A stretch of 64,000 nucleotides of DNA from Diadophis punctatus similis (taxonomy: Eukaryota > Chordata > Lepidosauria > Squamata > Dipsadidae), in NCBI GenBank assembly GCA_023053685.1, contig JALIGW010000002.1, forward strand, positions 40,872,720 through 40,936,719, given 5' to 3'. The position numbers and the translations under genes were made by a program. The first letter of the stretch is position 1, and every line of letters starts with the position of its first letter. Shown here in pieces: positions 30,108 through 40,201 of this stretch. Under the pieces are notes generated by a model that saw only the letters and a list, made by a program, of their open reading frames with translations, was not told the DNA's origin and searched no databases.

Positions 30108-30818
30108 AGGGAAAATGGGGTTAGTCCAAAGAGTAAGTGTTCTAAGAGGCTATTGAAATGATTTCATTTAATTGTGAAAAGTAAAACAAGCAACAAAAAC
30201 CTGCAGGTAGAGAAATCGTAGTTCGTTTTTTATCCATGTTCTCAGTTATGTTTTTATATATAACATTTCAAGCTTATACATAAGAAATTAATAATTTCAG
30301 TTTACCCATACATCAAAAATATTTTTGCAATTTGGCTCTTATACATGTTTAACCTGTGATTATATATATATATTCAAATGAATTCATAATAGCCTATGTG
30401 GTTATGTTTTATACAATAATTCTGAAAAAAAGGGAAACAGAGAAATTATGCAACATGATTTAGTGTTATGGTTGGTTCTAATTTAAATTAAATTTAAATT
30501 AAGGAATAAATAGATCCCTTTCTTTCTGTTATGAGTATACTTCATTATTTTCATGTTAAACTATATCCATTTCTTATAATGTAGAGTGTGATGTACTATC
30601 TAGCCTTACAGTTTGCTAAATTAGGAAAAATCATTCAGCATTATATTAACATTGTTTATTAGACCTTTGCAAAGCTTCAGACAAATGATTCCATTAGATT
30701 AGATAAAGATTTGGTTGAATCATTCTTTAAATTTATCTGAAACATTAACATGGTTCATGTATCTTTGAATTGCTTCCGAGGCAGACCAAAAAAGTTTGAA
30801 ACATTTCAAACATAACCA

Positions 30819-30820
<2 letters not shown>
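30108..30820. other. unclassified sequence
   Basis: No recognised feature. Confidence 0.45.
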
Positions 30821-30821
<1 letters not shown>

Positions 30822-30855
<34 letters not shown>

Positions 30856-30868
30856 TGTGTGTGTGTGT
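30822..30868. repeat. (GT)n microsatellite
   Basis: About 22 GT units with a single CT interruption. Confidence 0.95.
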
Positions 30869-30874
30869 ATCTCT

Positions 30875-31140
30875 GTTTCAAAGCCGAAGAGCCAGTGCTG
30901 TCTGAAGACACCTCCATGGTCATGTGGCCAGCATAGCTAAAAAGCAAAGGCACATGGAACACTGTTACTTTCCCATTTTTCTACTTGCATTTTTTTACAT
31001 GCTTTCAAACTGCTAGGTTGGCAGAAGCTGGGACAAGTAATGGGAGCTCACCCCATTACGCGGCACTAGGGATTCGAACCGCTGACCTGCCGACCTTTCA
31101 ATCAACAAGGTCAACATATTAGCCACTGAGCCACCACGTC
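30875..31140 (-). mobile_element. Sauria-type SINE with Bov-B-like 3' end
   Basis: The minus strand starts GTGGTGGCTCAGTGGCTAAT (box A-like) with box B GGTTCGAATCCCTAG. The middle includes CCCATTACTTGTCCCAGC. The 3' part GCCACATGACCATGGAGG and CTCTTCGGCTTTGAAA resembles the Bov-B LINE end used by Sauria SINEs. It lies between a CATA and a GT microsatellite. Confidence 0.8.
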
Positions 31141-31159
31141 ACATACATACATACATACA

Positions 31160-31193
<34 letters not shown>

Positions 31194-31206
31194 CATACAT
31201 ACATAC
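31139..31206. repeat. (CATA)n microsatellite
   Basis: About 17 CATA units with one variant unit, joined to the 5' end of the SINE. Confidence 0.95.
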
Positions 31207-31930
31207 AATTTATATTTTATATCCTGATGAGTTTCAGGAAAGATTGTGCAATCTTCTGAATGCATGCAATCCAAGCAAAGAGAAATATTTTGTTAAGTGA
31301 CCTGAATGGGTGAATGAGAACTGGAAAGGGAAGTAAAGAAAACATGATTGGGACATTCTGAGGTCTCCAAATGAATGTTTTCTGAGTATCTGCTTAGGAA
31401 AAAAGACATTTTTGCTTCAGATGCGTGATTTAAGCTAAGGCCTATTTATGTATATACATAGAAAATGAATGATACAAATTACTTTGATGATTTGCTTGTC
31501 TATGATGAGCAGTTTAGAAAATTACTGGAGAATACAAGAGTAATGAAGAGTCCTGGATGTAGGAAAGACCAGATATTGGGGGGGGGGGGGAGTAGAAGGA
31601 ACACAGAATGAAAGAACAATGTAAAACTAGAATGGGACTAGGCTGCCTGTAGGAAGAGAAAGAAGGAAAAAGAATTAGATTAATAAAAAGATTAATCTTC
31701 CAAGAAAATGAATTTAAAAGGGATGTAAAGAAAGGGATGCAGACACTATTTGGAACTAAATGAAAAGGATTATGCAGCAAAGTGCCATAGAAGTTGTGCT
31801 AATGGAAAGTATGAAAAAGGATGTTCTTATGCCTCATTTTTATAATCATCCAGTGTGATTTATGGCTCCTTGCTTCGAACCTTGGCAGCTGCAGCCCTCA
31901 CAATTAAAAGGATATGAAAGGTGACAATGA
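31207..31930. other. unclassified sequence
   Basis: Contains a 10-base G run near 31.58 kb. No gene or family recognised. Confidence 0.45.
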
Positions 31931-32010
31931 GAGCAAGAGAGAACAAGAGCGAGAGAGACACACACACAGAGAGACACACAGAGAGAAAGAGAGAGACAGA
32001 GGGAACATAT
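31931..32010. repeat. GA/CA-rich low-complexity tract
   Basis: Purine-rich runs of GAGA and CACA. The 99-codon frame through it is compositional. Confidence 0.8.
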
Positions 32011-32180
32011 TACACTATATACGAGACAGAGGCTGTAACAGCAGATTTTTCATCTTCAGCAAATCTTTGGGAAATATATACATGTGGAAAAGGAAATTTA
32101 TTGAATGTTTATTGATAGGCTTGTATGATGGATCATGTGTGCAATATGGACTGGAAAATTGGTATCTAAATGTTATGGTA

Positions 32181-32610
32181 CACAGGAAGTTCTCGACTTA
32201 TGAGCACAATTGAGCGCCAAATTTTTGTTGCTGTTAAGTGAGACATTTGCTAAGTGCCCCATTTTGCGTCCTTTCTTGCCACAATTGTTAAGTGGACTGC
32301 AGTTGATAAGTTAGTAATTTGGTTGTTTAAGTGAATCTGGTTTCCCCATTGACTTTGCTTGTCAGGTGGTCACAAAAGTTGATCACATGATCTTGGGACA
32401 CAGCAACGATCATAGATATGAGCCAAATGCCAAGCATCTGGATTTTGATCACATGATTATGGGGATGCTGCAAAGGTTGTAACTGTGAAAAATGGTCATA
32501 AGTCACTGTTTCAGTGCCATTGTAACTTTGAACACAAATGAACCATTGAGGTTCTACTTGTGTGTAGTAAATACACACAGGTAGTATTTAAGTTGAGGAT
32601 TACCTGTGTG
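32181..32610. mobile_element. MITE of the ACAGGTAGTCCTC family, best-preserved copy
   Basis: The left end CACAGGAAGTTCTCGACTTA is inverted in the right end TAAGTTGAGGATTACCTGTG, and TA occurs at both outer edges. The interior holds 'cacatgatcttgggacacag' and 'ggatgctgcaaaggttgtaa'. The TA flank suggests a TA-targeting superfamily, but it is too short to be sure. Confidence 0.7.
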
Positions 32611-32689
32611 TAGTAAATAAAGCATAAGTAAGAATGGAATGCTTAGCGAATCCTCAGTATTGAAAAGGGAGTAAGAGAAATATGTGTAT

Positions 32690-33040
32690 TATTTTATTTT
32701 TATTTATTTTATTTTATTAAATTTCTATGCTGCCCAACTCACGAAGGACTCTGGGCGTCTCACAACATGTAGAAACATAATAAAACATCAATACAAAAAG
32801 ATTAAAATATTAAAAAGCATAGATTAAAACATATTAAAAATTTTCAAGCATAACACAGTCATGGGCCGACCTCCACTGTTGACTTCGGAGATCAATGGTC
32901 CCAGGCTTGTCGGAACAGCCAGGTCTTGGTAGCTTTCCGGAAGGCCAGCAAGGTGGGGATAGTACGGATCTCGGGAGGTAGTTGATTCCAGAGAGCCGGG
33001 GCCACTACAGAGAAGGCCCTCCCCCAAGATCCTAGTAACA
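32690..33040 (-). mobile_element. L2-like LINE 3' segment
   Basis: On the minus strand it ends in a TTGGGCAGCATAGAAAT-type terminus with AAATA and AAAAT tail repeats. The body shares the plus-strand words 'aggccagcaaggtggggata' and 'gagaaggccctccccc' with 28.3-28.7 kb. Confidence 0.6.
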
Positions 33041-33439
33041 CATCTTTGGCTCTTTAATATATGAGGAATTCTTGTAGTGATATTACAAGTGCATTTATTG
33101 TGTGTCAATAAATAAAACTAAAAAAACTGAAATGATTTCTCAAATATTAGATAGATTGCATAATTATTTGAGGAATTTGGTTCTGAAACTTAATATGGTC
33201 TGGAACTTAAAGATAAACCTAACCCTGTTTCCCAGGGGAAACAGAGTGAATTGTTATAAGATGAATATTTCATCAAGTATTTCTAGATGAAAAACTAGAA
33301 CAAAAACTATTTTAACTTGGGAGCCTTGGTGGAATGTTTACCACAAGCAGGAAAGGGATGAATAAAATTTAGATACACAAATGTTGGTAAAAAGGTAGTG
33401 GGTAGAACATGAACTGTTGTGAAAATGTCAACAGAAGCA

Positions 33440-33850
33440 AAAATTACTGTTTATAAGAGTGTGCTTTTGCCTAAGGGTGAGAGTTAGTTATGTCTGCAGA
33501 AACTTAAAAATAAATAAATTGAATGCAGTGAGAATAATTTACTTAAGAAGTGTGTGTGGCAAAACAAGGAGAGATAAGCTCAGGAAGTTATGGCGACTGA
33601 ATGAATGTGGACTGAATGCACAAGTAAGTGATCCATAAAGAGAAAATAAAATGAAAAGTTTTGGTCATTTAGAATAAATGAGGATTGAATCACCAAGCAA
33701 ACATGTGGGAAAAGCGTGAGTGAGTTGACAGGAAGGAGGAACCTGAAAAAAAATCATGGTTAGATGGAACTGATGAGATCCTCAGAGAGGTATGACAAGT
33801 TTAAAGAATAGGAGGCAATGTTTGACTATGGGATATGGATGTGCTGAAAA
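33440..33850 (+). mobile_element. degenerate LINE C-terminal fragment
   Basis: A plus frame from about 33525 reads AVRIIYLRSVCGKTRRDKLR, ECGLNAQVSDP, a stop, then MKSFGHLE. A later frame gives GRRNLKKKSWLDGTDEILRE. This order (RFLR..CG.TRRD, R.FGHVERM, RGR..K.W.D) is a familiar non-LTR retroelement C-terminus. Stops and frameshifts make it a fossil. The clade is not assigned. Confidence 0.55.
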
Positions 33851-34552
33851 CAAAGGTTTGCAAATATAGAAAGTTTGGGAGTTCTCTTATGAATAATGTT
33901 GAATGTCAATTAGATTTCACCATCTATCTTTTTTCATGCCTTTAATGTCCTTGACAATTTCCTTTTTTTTCTTCTTCTTTTTCATTTTACATAGCCTGGC
34001 TTATCCCCAGACCCCCAGTTTAATGGCCATTTGTGTATGTATGCTAGTCACATTATATGTATTGTGCTAAACAGTAAAAAAAAAAGTATCTAACATCCGT
34101 GTTGTTATAATAAGGAATCCCACACCTCCAGTTCCAATTTACTCAAAAACATGAAGGAAATATAGTATATTCTAGTTTCCTTTTCCTGTCTTATGGAGTG
34201 TCAGAAAAATGGATTGGGGGCCATTTCCTTTTGTTGTTTCAGTCTTTGTCATGAATTCTCACAGTTCTTTAATGCTTGATGTGTTCTCATTTTCTCTGAA
34301 TATTCTCATTCCCATAACAAAGATTATAGTTCTTTGAGAGAAGAAAATGTCATAAAATTAATCCATTCTCATAACAGGCTGTAATGAGGACAGAAAAAGC
34401 AGCAAAATTAATCCATTTTCCTAACAGTCTCAAGATTGTAATGAAAACTGAAAATGCCATGAAATTTATCCTTTTTATGACAATTTTAAAACACTAACTA
34501 TACCAAAAAATAAAAAATAAATGCTTAACATTTAGGACAAAGAGTGAGTACA
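33851..34552. other. unclassified sequence
   Basis: Contains loosely repeated 'aaattaatccattctcataacag' type words near 34.3-34.5 kb. No gene. Confidence 0.45.
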
Positions 34553-34622
34553 AAGTGTGTGTGTGTCTGTGTGTGTGTGTGTGTCTGTGTGTATGTATGT
34601 ATGTACTGTATGTATGTGTATA
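34553..34622. repeat. (GT)n/(GTAT)n microsatellite
   Basis: GT units with TC interruptions pass into GTAT units. Confidence 0.93.
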
Positions 34623-35104
34623 CAAAATAAACACCAGCATGGGTTTTCATAGGAGACTTTTCTGTTCTTGTCTTCCCCCTTGTACATTCAGCAAGTTACA
34701 AGCTTGCTTATCAGGAATAAGTGAGTAGCTGAGGAATGTGGTTCCTCTCCTACTTAACCTGGGAATCAGCTGCCCTTGTGAACCCTTCCATCTTACAGCC
34801 TGTGCTCAGGAATAAAACAAACATGCATATCATCAGCCAGAAAAATACACTGTTACACGCTACCAAATATTCATCTCAAAATTTTAGCAGCTCTACAATT
34901 CACCAGTTCCCAATTTCTGTTTGAATGTGCTATTTTAATATGGTTTTTTCATTTGTTTGTATCATTGTATTTTAATTGTTATTTTGTAATTGCTTCAGGG
35001 TTTACAATAAATGCAAGCTAGAATCTCTCTCAGTACCAGTGGTGCATATAACTTTGAGAAAACTTTAAGTTTCCATTGGACTGGTAAGTCAAGTTATTTA
35101 TTAA
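34623..35104. other. unclassified flank of the DIRS element
   Basis: No recognised feature. The bases next to the element read 'ttatttattaa'. Confidence 0.45.
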
Positions 35105-35143
35105 AATGAGACGTTGTACTCACCTGAGACGTCCATTCTCGTA

Positions 35144-35255
35144 GGGTGGAGCTAGCCGCCAAGATTGGGATTTGGCACAGCCTCCTAGCCAATCGGACTG
35201 AGTCTTTAAAAAAGTATAAATAGTGGCTCTAAGGCCTAGTTCCCCCTCTTTTTGA
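35144..35255. repeat. DIRS inverted terminal repeat, 3' (left) copy
   Basis: These 112 bases are an exact reverse complement of 41244-41355. A further ~39 bp (35105-35143, AATGAGACGTTGTACTCACC onwards) lies outside the repeat on this side only. That asymmetry is also known from DIRS-1. A TATAAATA motif lies at 35215-35222 pointing rightwards. Confidence 0.96.
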
Positions 35256-35301
35256 TGAGGGATGAATGCCAGACTCGACGTGCCTATAACTATTCAGAAA
35301 T

Positions 35302-35307
35302 TTTATT
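35302..35307 (-). promoter_or_regulatory. possible poly(A) signal of the DIRS transcript
   Basis: AATAAA on the minus strand between the internal complementary region and the 3' inverted repeat, downstream of all three ORFs. Confidence 0.5.
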
Positions 35308-35488
35308 GACAAAAAAGGAACCAACAACCATCAGTTAGAAAAAACGACAACACTGTAATGTAGTACTGCTAAATACCTAACACCTAATTACCTATGTACA
35401 GAGTCCGCTAAACAACTAAGGCCTATATACCTAACGACACAGAGCGAAAAACAGACCGCCCAGCCAGAATCCTGAATAGAAGGGAGGG

Positions 35489-35584
35489 ACTTGGCGGCTA
35501 GCTCCACCCTACAAGAATGGACGTCTCAGGTGAGTACAACGTCTCATTCTCCATAGTGGGTGGAGCTAGCCGCCAAGATTGGGA
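35489..35584. repeat. DIRS internal complementary region
   Basis: Bases 35489-35547 are the reverse complement of the element's left terminus from about 35106 (one mismatch seen, CTCGTA versus CTTGTA). Bases 35544-35584 are the reverse complement of the right terminus to 41367. The two halves overlap at the shared ATGA, so the block equals the joined ends of a circular element. In the DIRS model this region templates completion of the ends. It lies just after the recombinase stop codon. Confidence 0.94.
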
Positions 35585-35598
35585 CATACCAAAGTAAT

Positions 35599-36775
35599 TT
35601 AGTCCCCAGGGAGGGCCTCCTGGATCTGGCTGGGGCCACCACCTTCCAATGTTACCTGTTCCAGCACCCTGCGCCCAAAGTCTGCCTCCTGAGAGGCGAA
35701 AGCGTCCAGTCTGTAGTGCCGGACAAACGGCGTTGGGGATGCCCATGTGGCCGCACGGCAGATCTCCTCAATGGAAGCCCTCGTGTTCCACGCTGCAGTG
35801 GTGGCCGCACTGCGTGTGGAATGGGCTGTAATCCTGGTGGGTCGTGACAAAGACAGTTGGTCATAAGCAATGTTAATAACAGTACGAATCCACCGACCCA
35901 CCACAGAAGGAGATGCCTTCCGCCCCATGGAATTGTGATGTAATGAGACAAACAAGGCCTCGGTTTTGCGAAAGGCCGAGGTCCTTTGTATGTAGGTGTC
36001 CAGTGCGCGCCTCACGTCCAGGAGGTGCCACTGTCTTTCAGTGTCTGTCGAAGGCGAGGGGTAAAAAGGAAGGTAGCACCACCTCCTGAGCCCGGTGGAA
36101 ATAAGAGTTTACCTTTGGTAGAAAGGTAGGGTCCAATCGCAAGACCACCCTGTCCTGGTGGAACACACAAAGGTCACCCCTGATGGAAAGGGCTGCCAGT
36201 TCAGATATGCGACGGGCGGAAGTGATGGCCACCAAGAAGACCACCTTGTAGGTTAGGTGGTCCAGGGAAATAGAGTGCAAGGGCTCAAAGGCACCCCCTG
36301 TGAGTGCTAACAAAACCTTGGACAAGTCCCAGGTAGGATACCTGTGCACCACAGGTGGACATCTATTAACCGCCCCCTTAAGGAATCTAGAGATTAAGGG
36401 ATGTCCAGAAAGTTTCCCCAGAGTGGGACAAGACAGCACCGTGGACAGGGCCGCTACCTGGCGCTTGAGGGTGTTTGGAGAAAGACCCTTGGCTAACCCC
36501 TGCCGGAGGAATTGCAACACATTTATGATTGAGAGGTCCACGGGGGAATACCCCTCCCTAGCACACCAGGAACAGAAAGCCTTCCAAGAGGCAGAGTAAA
36601 TACGGTGCGTGGACAGCCTGCGAGAGTCTAGCAATACCTCCATTATGTCCTCCGGAACGTGGCGACTCCTCAGAGTGAGCCGCTCAAGCGCCAGGTGGTC
36701 AGCTGCAACCAGTGAGGCTCTGGATGCTGCACTGACCCCTGGGCAAGCGACCACTCTGTCGGAGGGATCCTCCAT
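35599..36775 (-). pseudogene. DIRS tyrosine recombinase, single frameshift
   Basis: The recombinase joins the circular DNA copy to the target by strand exchange through a catalytic tyrosine. The likely start is the Met at 36775 (MEDPSDR). The open frame extends to 37192, but upstream it lies out of frame over the RT ORF. An N-terminal SAM-like DNA-binding region (RLSTHRIYSASWKAFCSWC) leads to the catalytic domain. The first catalytic Arg is in SARRISEL at about 36211. The second half holds HSTR (His near 35823, Arg near 35814) and the nucleophile Tyr in FVRHYRL near 35715, so all four R-H-R-Y residues are present. The halves are in different frames: 37192-36038 ends in a stop soon after PSFLPLAFDRH, and the rest continues to 35599. 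An A5 run at 36063-36067 sits where one base too many would explain the shift. This may be a real mutation or an assembly error. Confidence 0.9.
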
Positions 36776-38661
36776 GGAGGGGAGATCGACAGGGAGACCA
36801 GGTCGGCATACCAGGCCCTCCGTGGCCAATGGGGAGCCAGAAGGATCAGTTCGGCCTTCTCCTCCAGCAGCTTGCGGATGACCAACGGAATGATGGGGAT
36901 GAGGGGAAAGGCATAAAGCAGTCCCGGGGGCCAACTGCAGCGGAGGGCATCTGTTCCCTCTGCCCCTTGGGTTTGGTACTGGGACAGGAACCTGGGCACC
37001 TGGGCATTCCCCGGGGTGGCAAAAAGGTCCATCACTGGCAGGCCAAAGTGACCCACCAGTTGGTGAAACAGGTCTGGGTGGAGGCTCCACTCTGTCGGGT
37101 CGATGCGGTTTCGACTTAGCCAGTCTGCCCTGATGTTGTTCACCCCGGATATGTGCTCTGCAGAGAGCGACAGGAGATACTTTTCTGCCCACAGCCCCAA
37201 CTGCATGGCCTCTGTCATCAGTTGTCCGGACATGGTCCCCCCCTGTCTGTTTATGTGGGCCTTGGTGGCCACATTGTCCGTAAGGACCAGTACATGAGAG
37301 TTCTCCAGAAGGGGCCGGAAGTGCTGTAGAGCAAGAAAGACAGCACGTAACTCAAGGATGTTAATGCTGAGGGTCGCCTCGGACTGAGACCAGGTGCCCT
37401 GTGCTACCTGTGATCCTGCGTGGGCCCCCCAACCTGACAAGCTGGCATCAGTGGTAACGGTGGTTCGGTGTGGGGGAAGGAAGCAGGTGCCCTTGTGGAC
37501 CGCAGATGTGGTCCACCATTTTAGCAACCCCCTGACTGTGGGAGGGAGCCCCACCCTGGCAGGGGAATTGGCTCGACCCTTACGCTGGTAGGGGAGAAGG
37601 AGCCATTGCAGATCCCTGGAGTGTAAGTGAGCCCATGGGACAATGTGAATGGCCGAAATCATCTTGCCCAGGAGGGAGGACAGCAAATTCAGTGGAGCTG
37701 CATTTTGCCTCAGAATTTGCTGGGTTAATTCCAATAGGCTGTCTCTCCATTCCTGGGACAGGTATACCTTACACTCCAGGGAGTCAATGATCGCCCCCAG
37801 GTGGACAATTCTGGTGGCGGGGACCAGCTGGCTCTTGGAGTGGTTAACCAAGAAGCCATGGTGGGTGAGTGTGGAGAGCACTACCTGGACATCTCTCTCG
37901 GCCTGAGAAGGAGAGACAGAGGAGATGAGAATGTCGTCCAGGTAGCACTGGACCCTGATGGGAATGGATCGAAGGTGAGCGGTCAAGGCCACTAGGACCT
38001 TGGTGAAGACCCTTGGCACAGAGGACAGGCCGAAGGGTAGCGCCCCATATTCATAATGCACCCCTGCATAGCAAAACCGCAAGTATTGGCGATGAGATGG
38101 CCGAATTGGGATGTGGAGATAAGCCGCCGAGAGATCTATGGATGACAGTAGATCTCCCTTCCTAATACTTGTCAGGATTGACTGCAGGGTGTGCATTTTG
38201 AATTTTTTGTGGACGATATACCTATTGAGGCGCTTAAGGTCCAATATGGCTCTCCACCCTCCCGAGGATTTGGGCACTACAAATAAAATGGAGTAGAAGC
38301 CCTGCCCCTGTTGGTCCTCAGGCACCTGCTGGATGGCTCTAATGTCCAACAGGTGCTGGATGGCCTGATTCATGAGGACCCTTTTTGCTGAATTTGGTGA
38401 CATGGGGCATCTAAGAAAAAACCTCAGGGGGGTGGAGAGGAACTCGAGAGCGAGTCCTGACTTCAGGGTTTCACAAACCCATGCGTCATTGGTGATTTCC
38501 TCCCATCGACTGGCATAGAGTGCCAGGCGACCCCCTATGGGAGGATCGGCCGGAGAATTATCTGTTCCGGCGGAAGGGGCGACCACCGGCTCCTCTAAAG
38601 GGCCGTTTGGACTGGTTGCCCCGATAAGGTTGACTAGGGGATGATCTTTGTCGAGGCCCAT
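36670..38661 (-). CDS. DIRS reverse transcriptase-RNase H with methyltransferase-like C-terminus
   Basis: This 663-residue polyprotein copies the element RNA into DNA and degrades the RNA strand. RT motifs are WRAILDLKRLNRYI (about residues 136-149), SSIDLSAAYLHI (about 170), LPFGLSSVPRVF (about 208) and the catalytic YLDD at 240-243. The RNase H domain keeps its acidic residues: Asp in TDAS (about 405), Glu in LELRAV (about 437), Asp in LTDN (about 462) and Asp in ADWLSR (about 513). From about 542 it has DLFAT, DALRCSWPPGLLYAFP and LAPHWPRRAW, the region annotated in DIRS elements as DAM methyltransferase-like. Whether this domain is active is unknown. The ORF overlaps Gag by about 104 bp in another frame, so it needs frameshifting, reinitiation or an internal start. 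No stop or frameshift is seen. Confidence 0.95.
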   Translation of the reverse strand: MGLDKDHPLVNLIGATSPNGPLEEPVVAPSAGTDNSPADPPIGGRLALYASRWEEITNDAWVCETLKSGLALEFLSTPLRFFLRCPMSPNSAKRVLMNQAIQHLLDIRAIQQVPEDQQGQGFYSILFVVPKSSGGWRAILDLKRLNRYIVHKKFKMHTLQSILTSIRKGDLLSSIDLSAAYLHIPIRPSHRQYLRFCYAGVHYEYGALPFGLSSVPRVFTKVLVALTAHLRSIPIRVQCYLDDILISSVSPSQAERDVQVVLSTLTHHGFLVNHSKSQLVPATRIVHLGAIIDSLECKVYLSQEWRDSLLELTQQILRQNAAPLNLLSSLLGKMISAIHIVPWAHLHSRDLQWLLLPYQRKGRANSPARVGLPPTVRGLLKWWTTSAVHKGTCFLPPHRTTVTTDASLSGWGAHAGSQVAQGTWSQSEATLSINILELRAVFLALQHFRPLLENSHVLVLTDNVATKAHINRQGGTMSGQLMTEAMQLGLWAEKYLLSLSAEHISGVNNIRADWLSRNRIDPTEWSLHPDLFHQLVGHFGLPVMDLFATPGNAQVPRFLSQYQTQGAEGTDALRCSWPPGLLYAFPLIPIIPLVIRKLLEEKAELILLAPHWPRRAWYADLVSLSISPPWRIPPTEWSLAQGSVQHPEPHWLQLTTWRLSGSL

Positions 38662-40201
38662 ACTGGGACTGGCCTGGGCCCTGAGACTGTCCCTGGGCTT
38701 GGGACTGGAATCTATTATAGGGCTGGAAGGCCGGTTTAGGATTCCTCCTAGAGAAGGAGGATGGCCGGAAAGGACCCTTTTTGAAATTCGAGGGGAGGAT
38801 CTTACGCTTATCCTTTGTCTCGATGAGGATAGAATTTAGGGCCTCTCCAAACAGGGTTTGCTTGGCAACTGGGGCAGAGGCCAATTTCCACTTATACTTC
38901 ACATCTGTGGACCAGTTGCAAAGCCAGGTCATGCGTCGAGCGACCACTGTGGATCCCATCGACCGGGCTGAGAAGCGAGCCGCTTGCAGGGTGGCCTCAG
39001 ATGTAAACTGGGCAGCCGCCAGGAGCTTATTGAGGTCCTGGTGCGCCCGGACATCCGATGGAGGCAGGTAGTCCTTGAGTGCGTGGAGCCACGTGAGGCT
39101 GGTCCTGCAAAAAAAGGAAGCGGTAGAGGCAGCCCGGACAGCCCAGGCCGCCGACTGATGAGCACGCAGTAAGGAGGAGTCCGTGCGGTGCTCCTCTGGT
39201 TTGAGGAGCTCCTCAGGTTCTCCCGGCATCGGTGAGTTGGAATACAGAGCGAGGACCGGTGCGTCCAGAGGAGGCATCGCCAGATGTTGGTCCAGGGCAC
39301 TGTCCAAGTTAAAAAATTTCTTGTCAAGTGTAGTGGGCAATTGACTGGTAGCAGGAGTCTGCCATTGCTTAAGTATAGTCTCGATAAATAGTTTAGGTGC
39401 CGGAACCACATCGGCTGTTAAGGCCGATGGTTCGAACAGGGGATCCCCGGCCGTGGTCTTGGTGACCTCGCTAGTCGAGGGTTGGAGGTTGGCCGTGACC
39501 CTGGCCTTATGTAAGAGTGACCTGAAGAGGGCTGGCTGGAATAGCCCTGTAGATGGGGCAGGTTCAGGGGCCAAGTCCTCGTCATCTGACATGGCTAGGA
39601 TTGGAAGCTCAGGTTGCAGTTGTTCAACCTGGGCTGGATCCTGATCAGGTTCTCTTTGGGGATCTAGTTCTTCCTCATCCTCGTCCTCCCTCTCCCACTC
39701 AGGATAGGACGAGCAGTCCTGGCCTTGCTGGGCTAAGCTGTGGTCAGGTGATTTGTTAGTGTTGGAAGATGGAGTTGGGTCAGCCATGGCTCTGACCGCT
39801 GCCTCCAACCCCCTCCTGATGGCTTCACTCATCCGGTCTTGCACTGCCCTAGATTGCAGGGGGTCCTGTCTTTGTTCCAAGGTGGGCCCCTCAGTAGCCT
39901 TTGGTAGGCCCCAAACATCGGGTTCAATTCTCCCTAAATTGACATTTTCCAGAGACATAGAGTCTGAAGGGGAATGGCTGGCCCTGTGGGATTGAGGGGT
40001 TCCCTGATTGCTGTGATGGACCCCTGACTTTGACCTGGGCTTCTGATGAGGATTGCCAGATTTTGCAGGAGAGGAGGATCTGAGAGGGGAGCGATCCCTG
40101 TCATGAGAGGGGGAGGTGGCCCTAGGGGGGCTCTGCTCCAGTCTTGCAGGCCTAGGAGTCTTTGCCCTGGCCTTGCCTGACTTCTGTGACTTGTCTGCCA
40201 T
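38558..40201 (-). CDS. DIRS Gag-like ORF1
   Basis: A 547-residue protein if it starts at MADKSQKSGKARAKTPRPA (40201). The open frame begins at 40339, but its first 46 residues look like leader sequence. DIRS ORF1 is thought to act as a Gag-like nucleic-acid-binding structural protein. Here the N-terminus is Lys/Arg/Ser/Pro-rich, residues near 170-230 are acidic (EREDEDEEELDPQREPDQD), and a globular middle includes LEQRQDPLQSRAVQDRMSEA and RTSLTWLHALKDYLPPSDVR. The C-terminus is Gln/Gly/Arg-rich (PFRGAGGRPFRRNR). There is no CCHC zinc knuckle. The frame is fully open, and the end overlaps the RT ORF. Confidence 0.85.
   Translation of the reverse strand: MADKSQKSGKARAKTPRPARLEQSPPRATSPSHDRDRSPLRSSSPAKSGNPHQKPRSKSGVHHSNQGTPQSHRASHSPSDSMSLENVNLGRIEPDVWGLPKATEGPTLEQRQDPLQSRAVQDRMSEAIRRGLEAAVRAMADPTPSSNTNKSPDHSLAQQGQDCSSYPEWEREDEDEEELDPQREPDQDPAQVEQLQPELPILAMSDDEDLAPEPAPSTGLFQPALFRSLLHKARVTANLQPSTSEVTKTTAGDPLFEPSALTADVVPAPKLFIETILKQWQTPATSQLPTTLDKKFFNLDSALDQHLAMPPLDAPVLALYSNSPMPGEPEELLKPEEHRTDSSLLRAHQSAAWAVRAASTASFFCRTSLTWLHALKDYLPPSDVRAHQDLNKLLAAAQFTSEATLQAARFSARSMGSTVVARRMTWLCNWSTDVKYKWKLASAPVAKQTLFGEALNSILIETKDKRKILPSNFKKGPFRPSSFSRRNPKPAFQPYNRFQSQAQGQSQGPGQSQYGPRQRSSPSQPYRGNQSKRPFRGAGGRPFRRNR

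Noticed and set aside
38929..39411. 160-codon minus frame inside the Gag region
   Set aside because: It overlaps the Gag ORF in another frame and has no motif. An out-of-frame shadow of a GC-rich ORF is the simpler reading.
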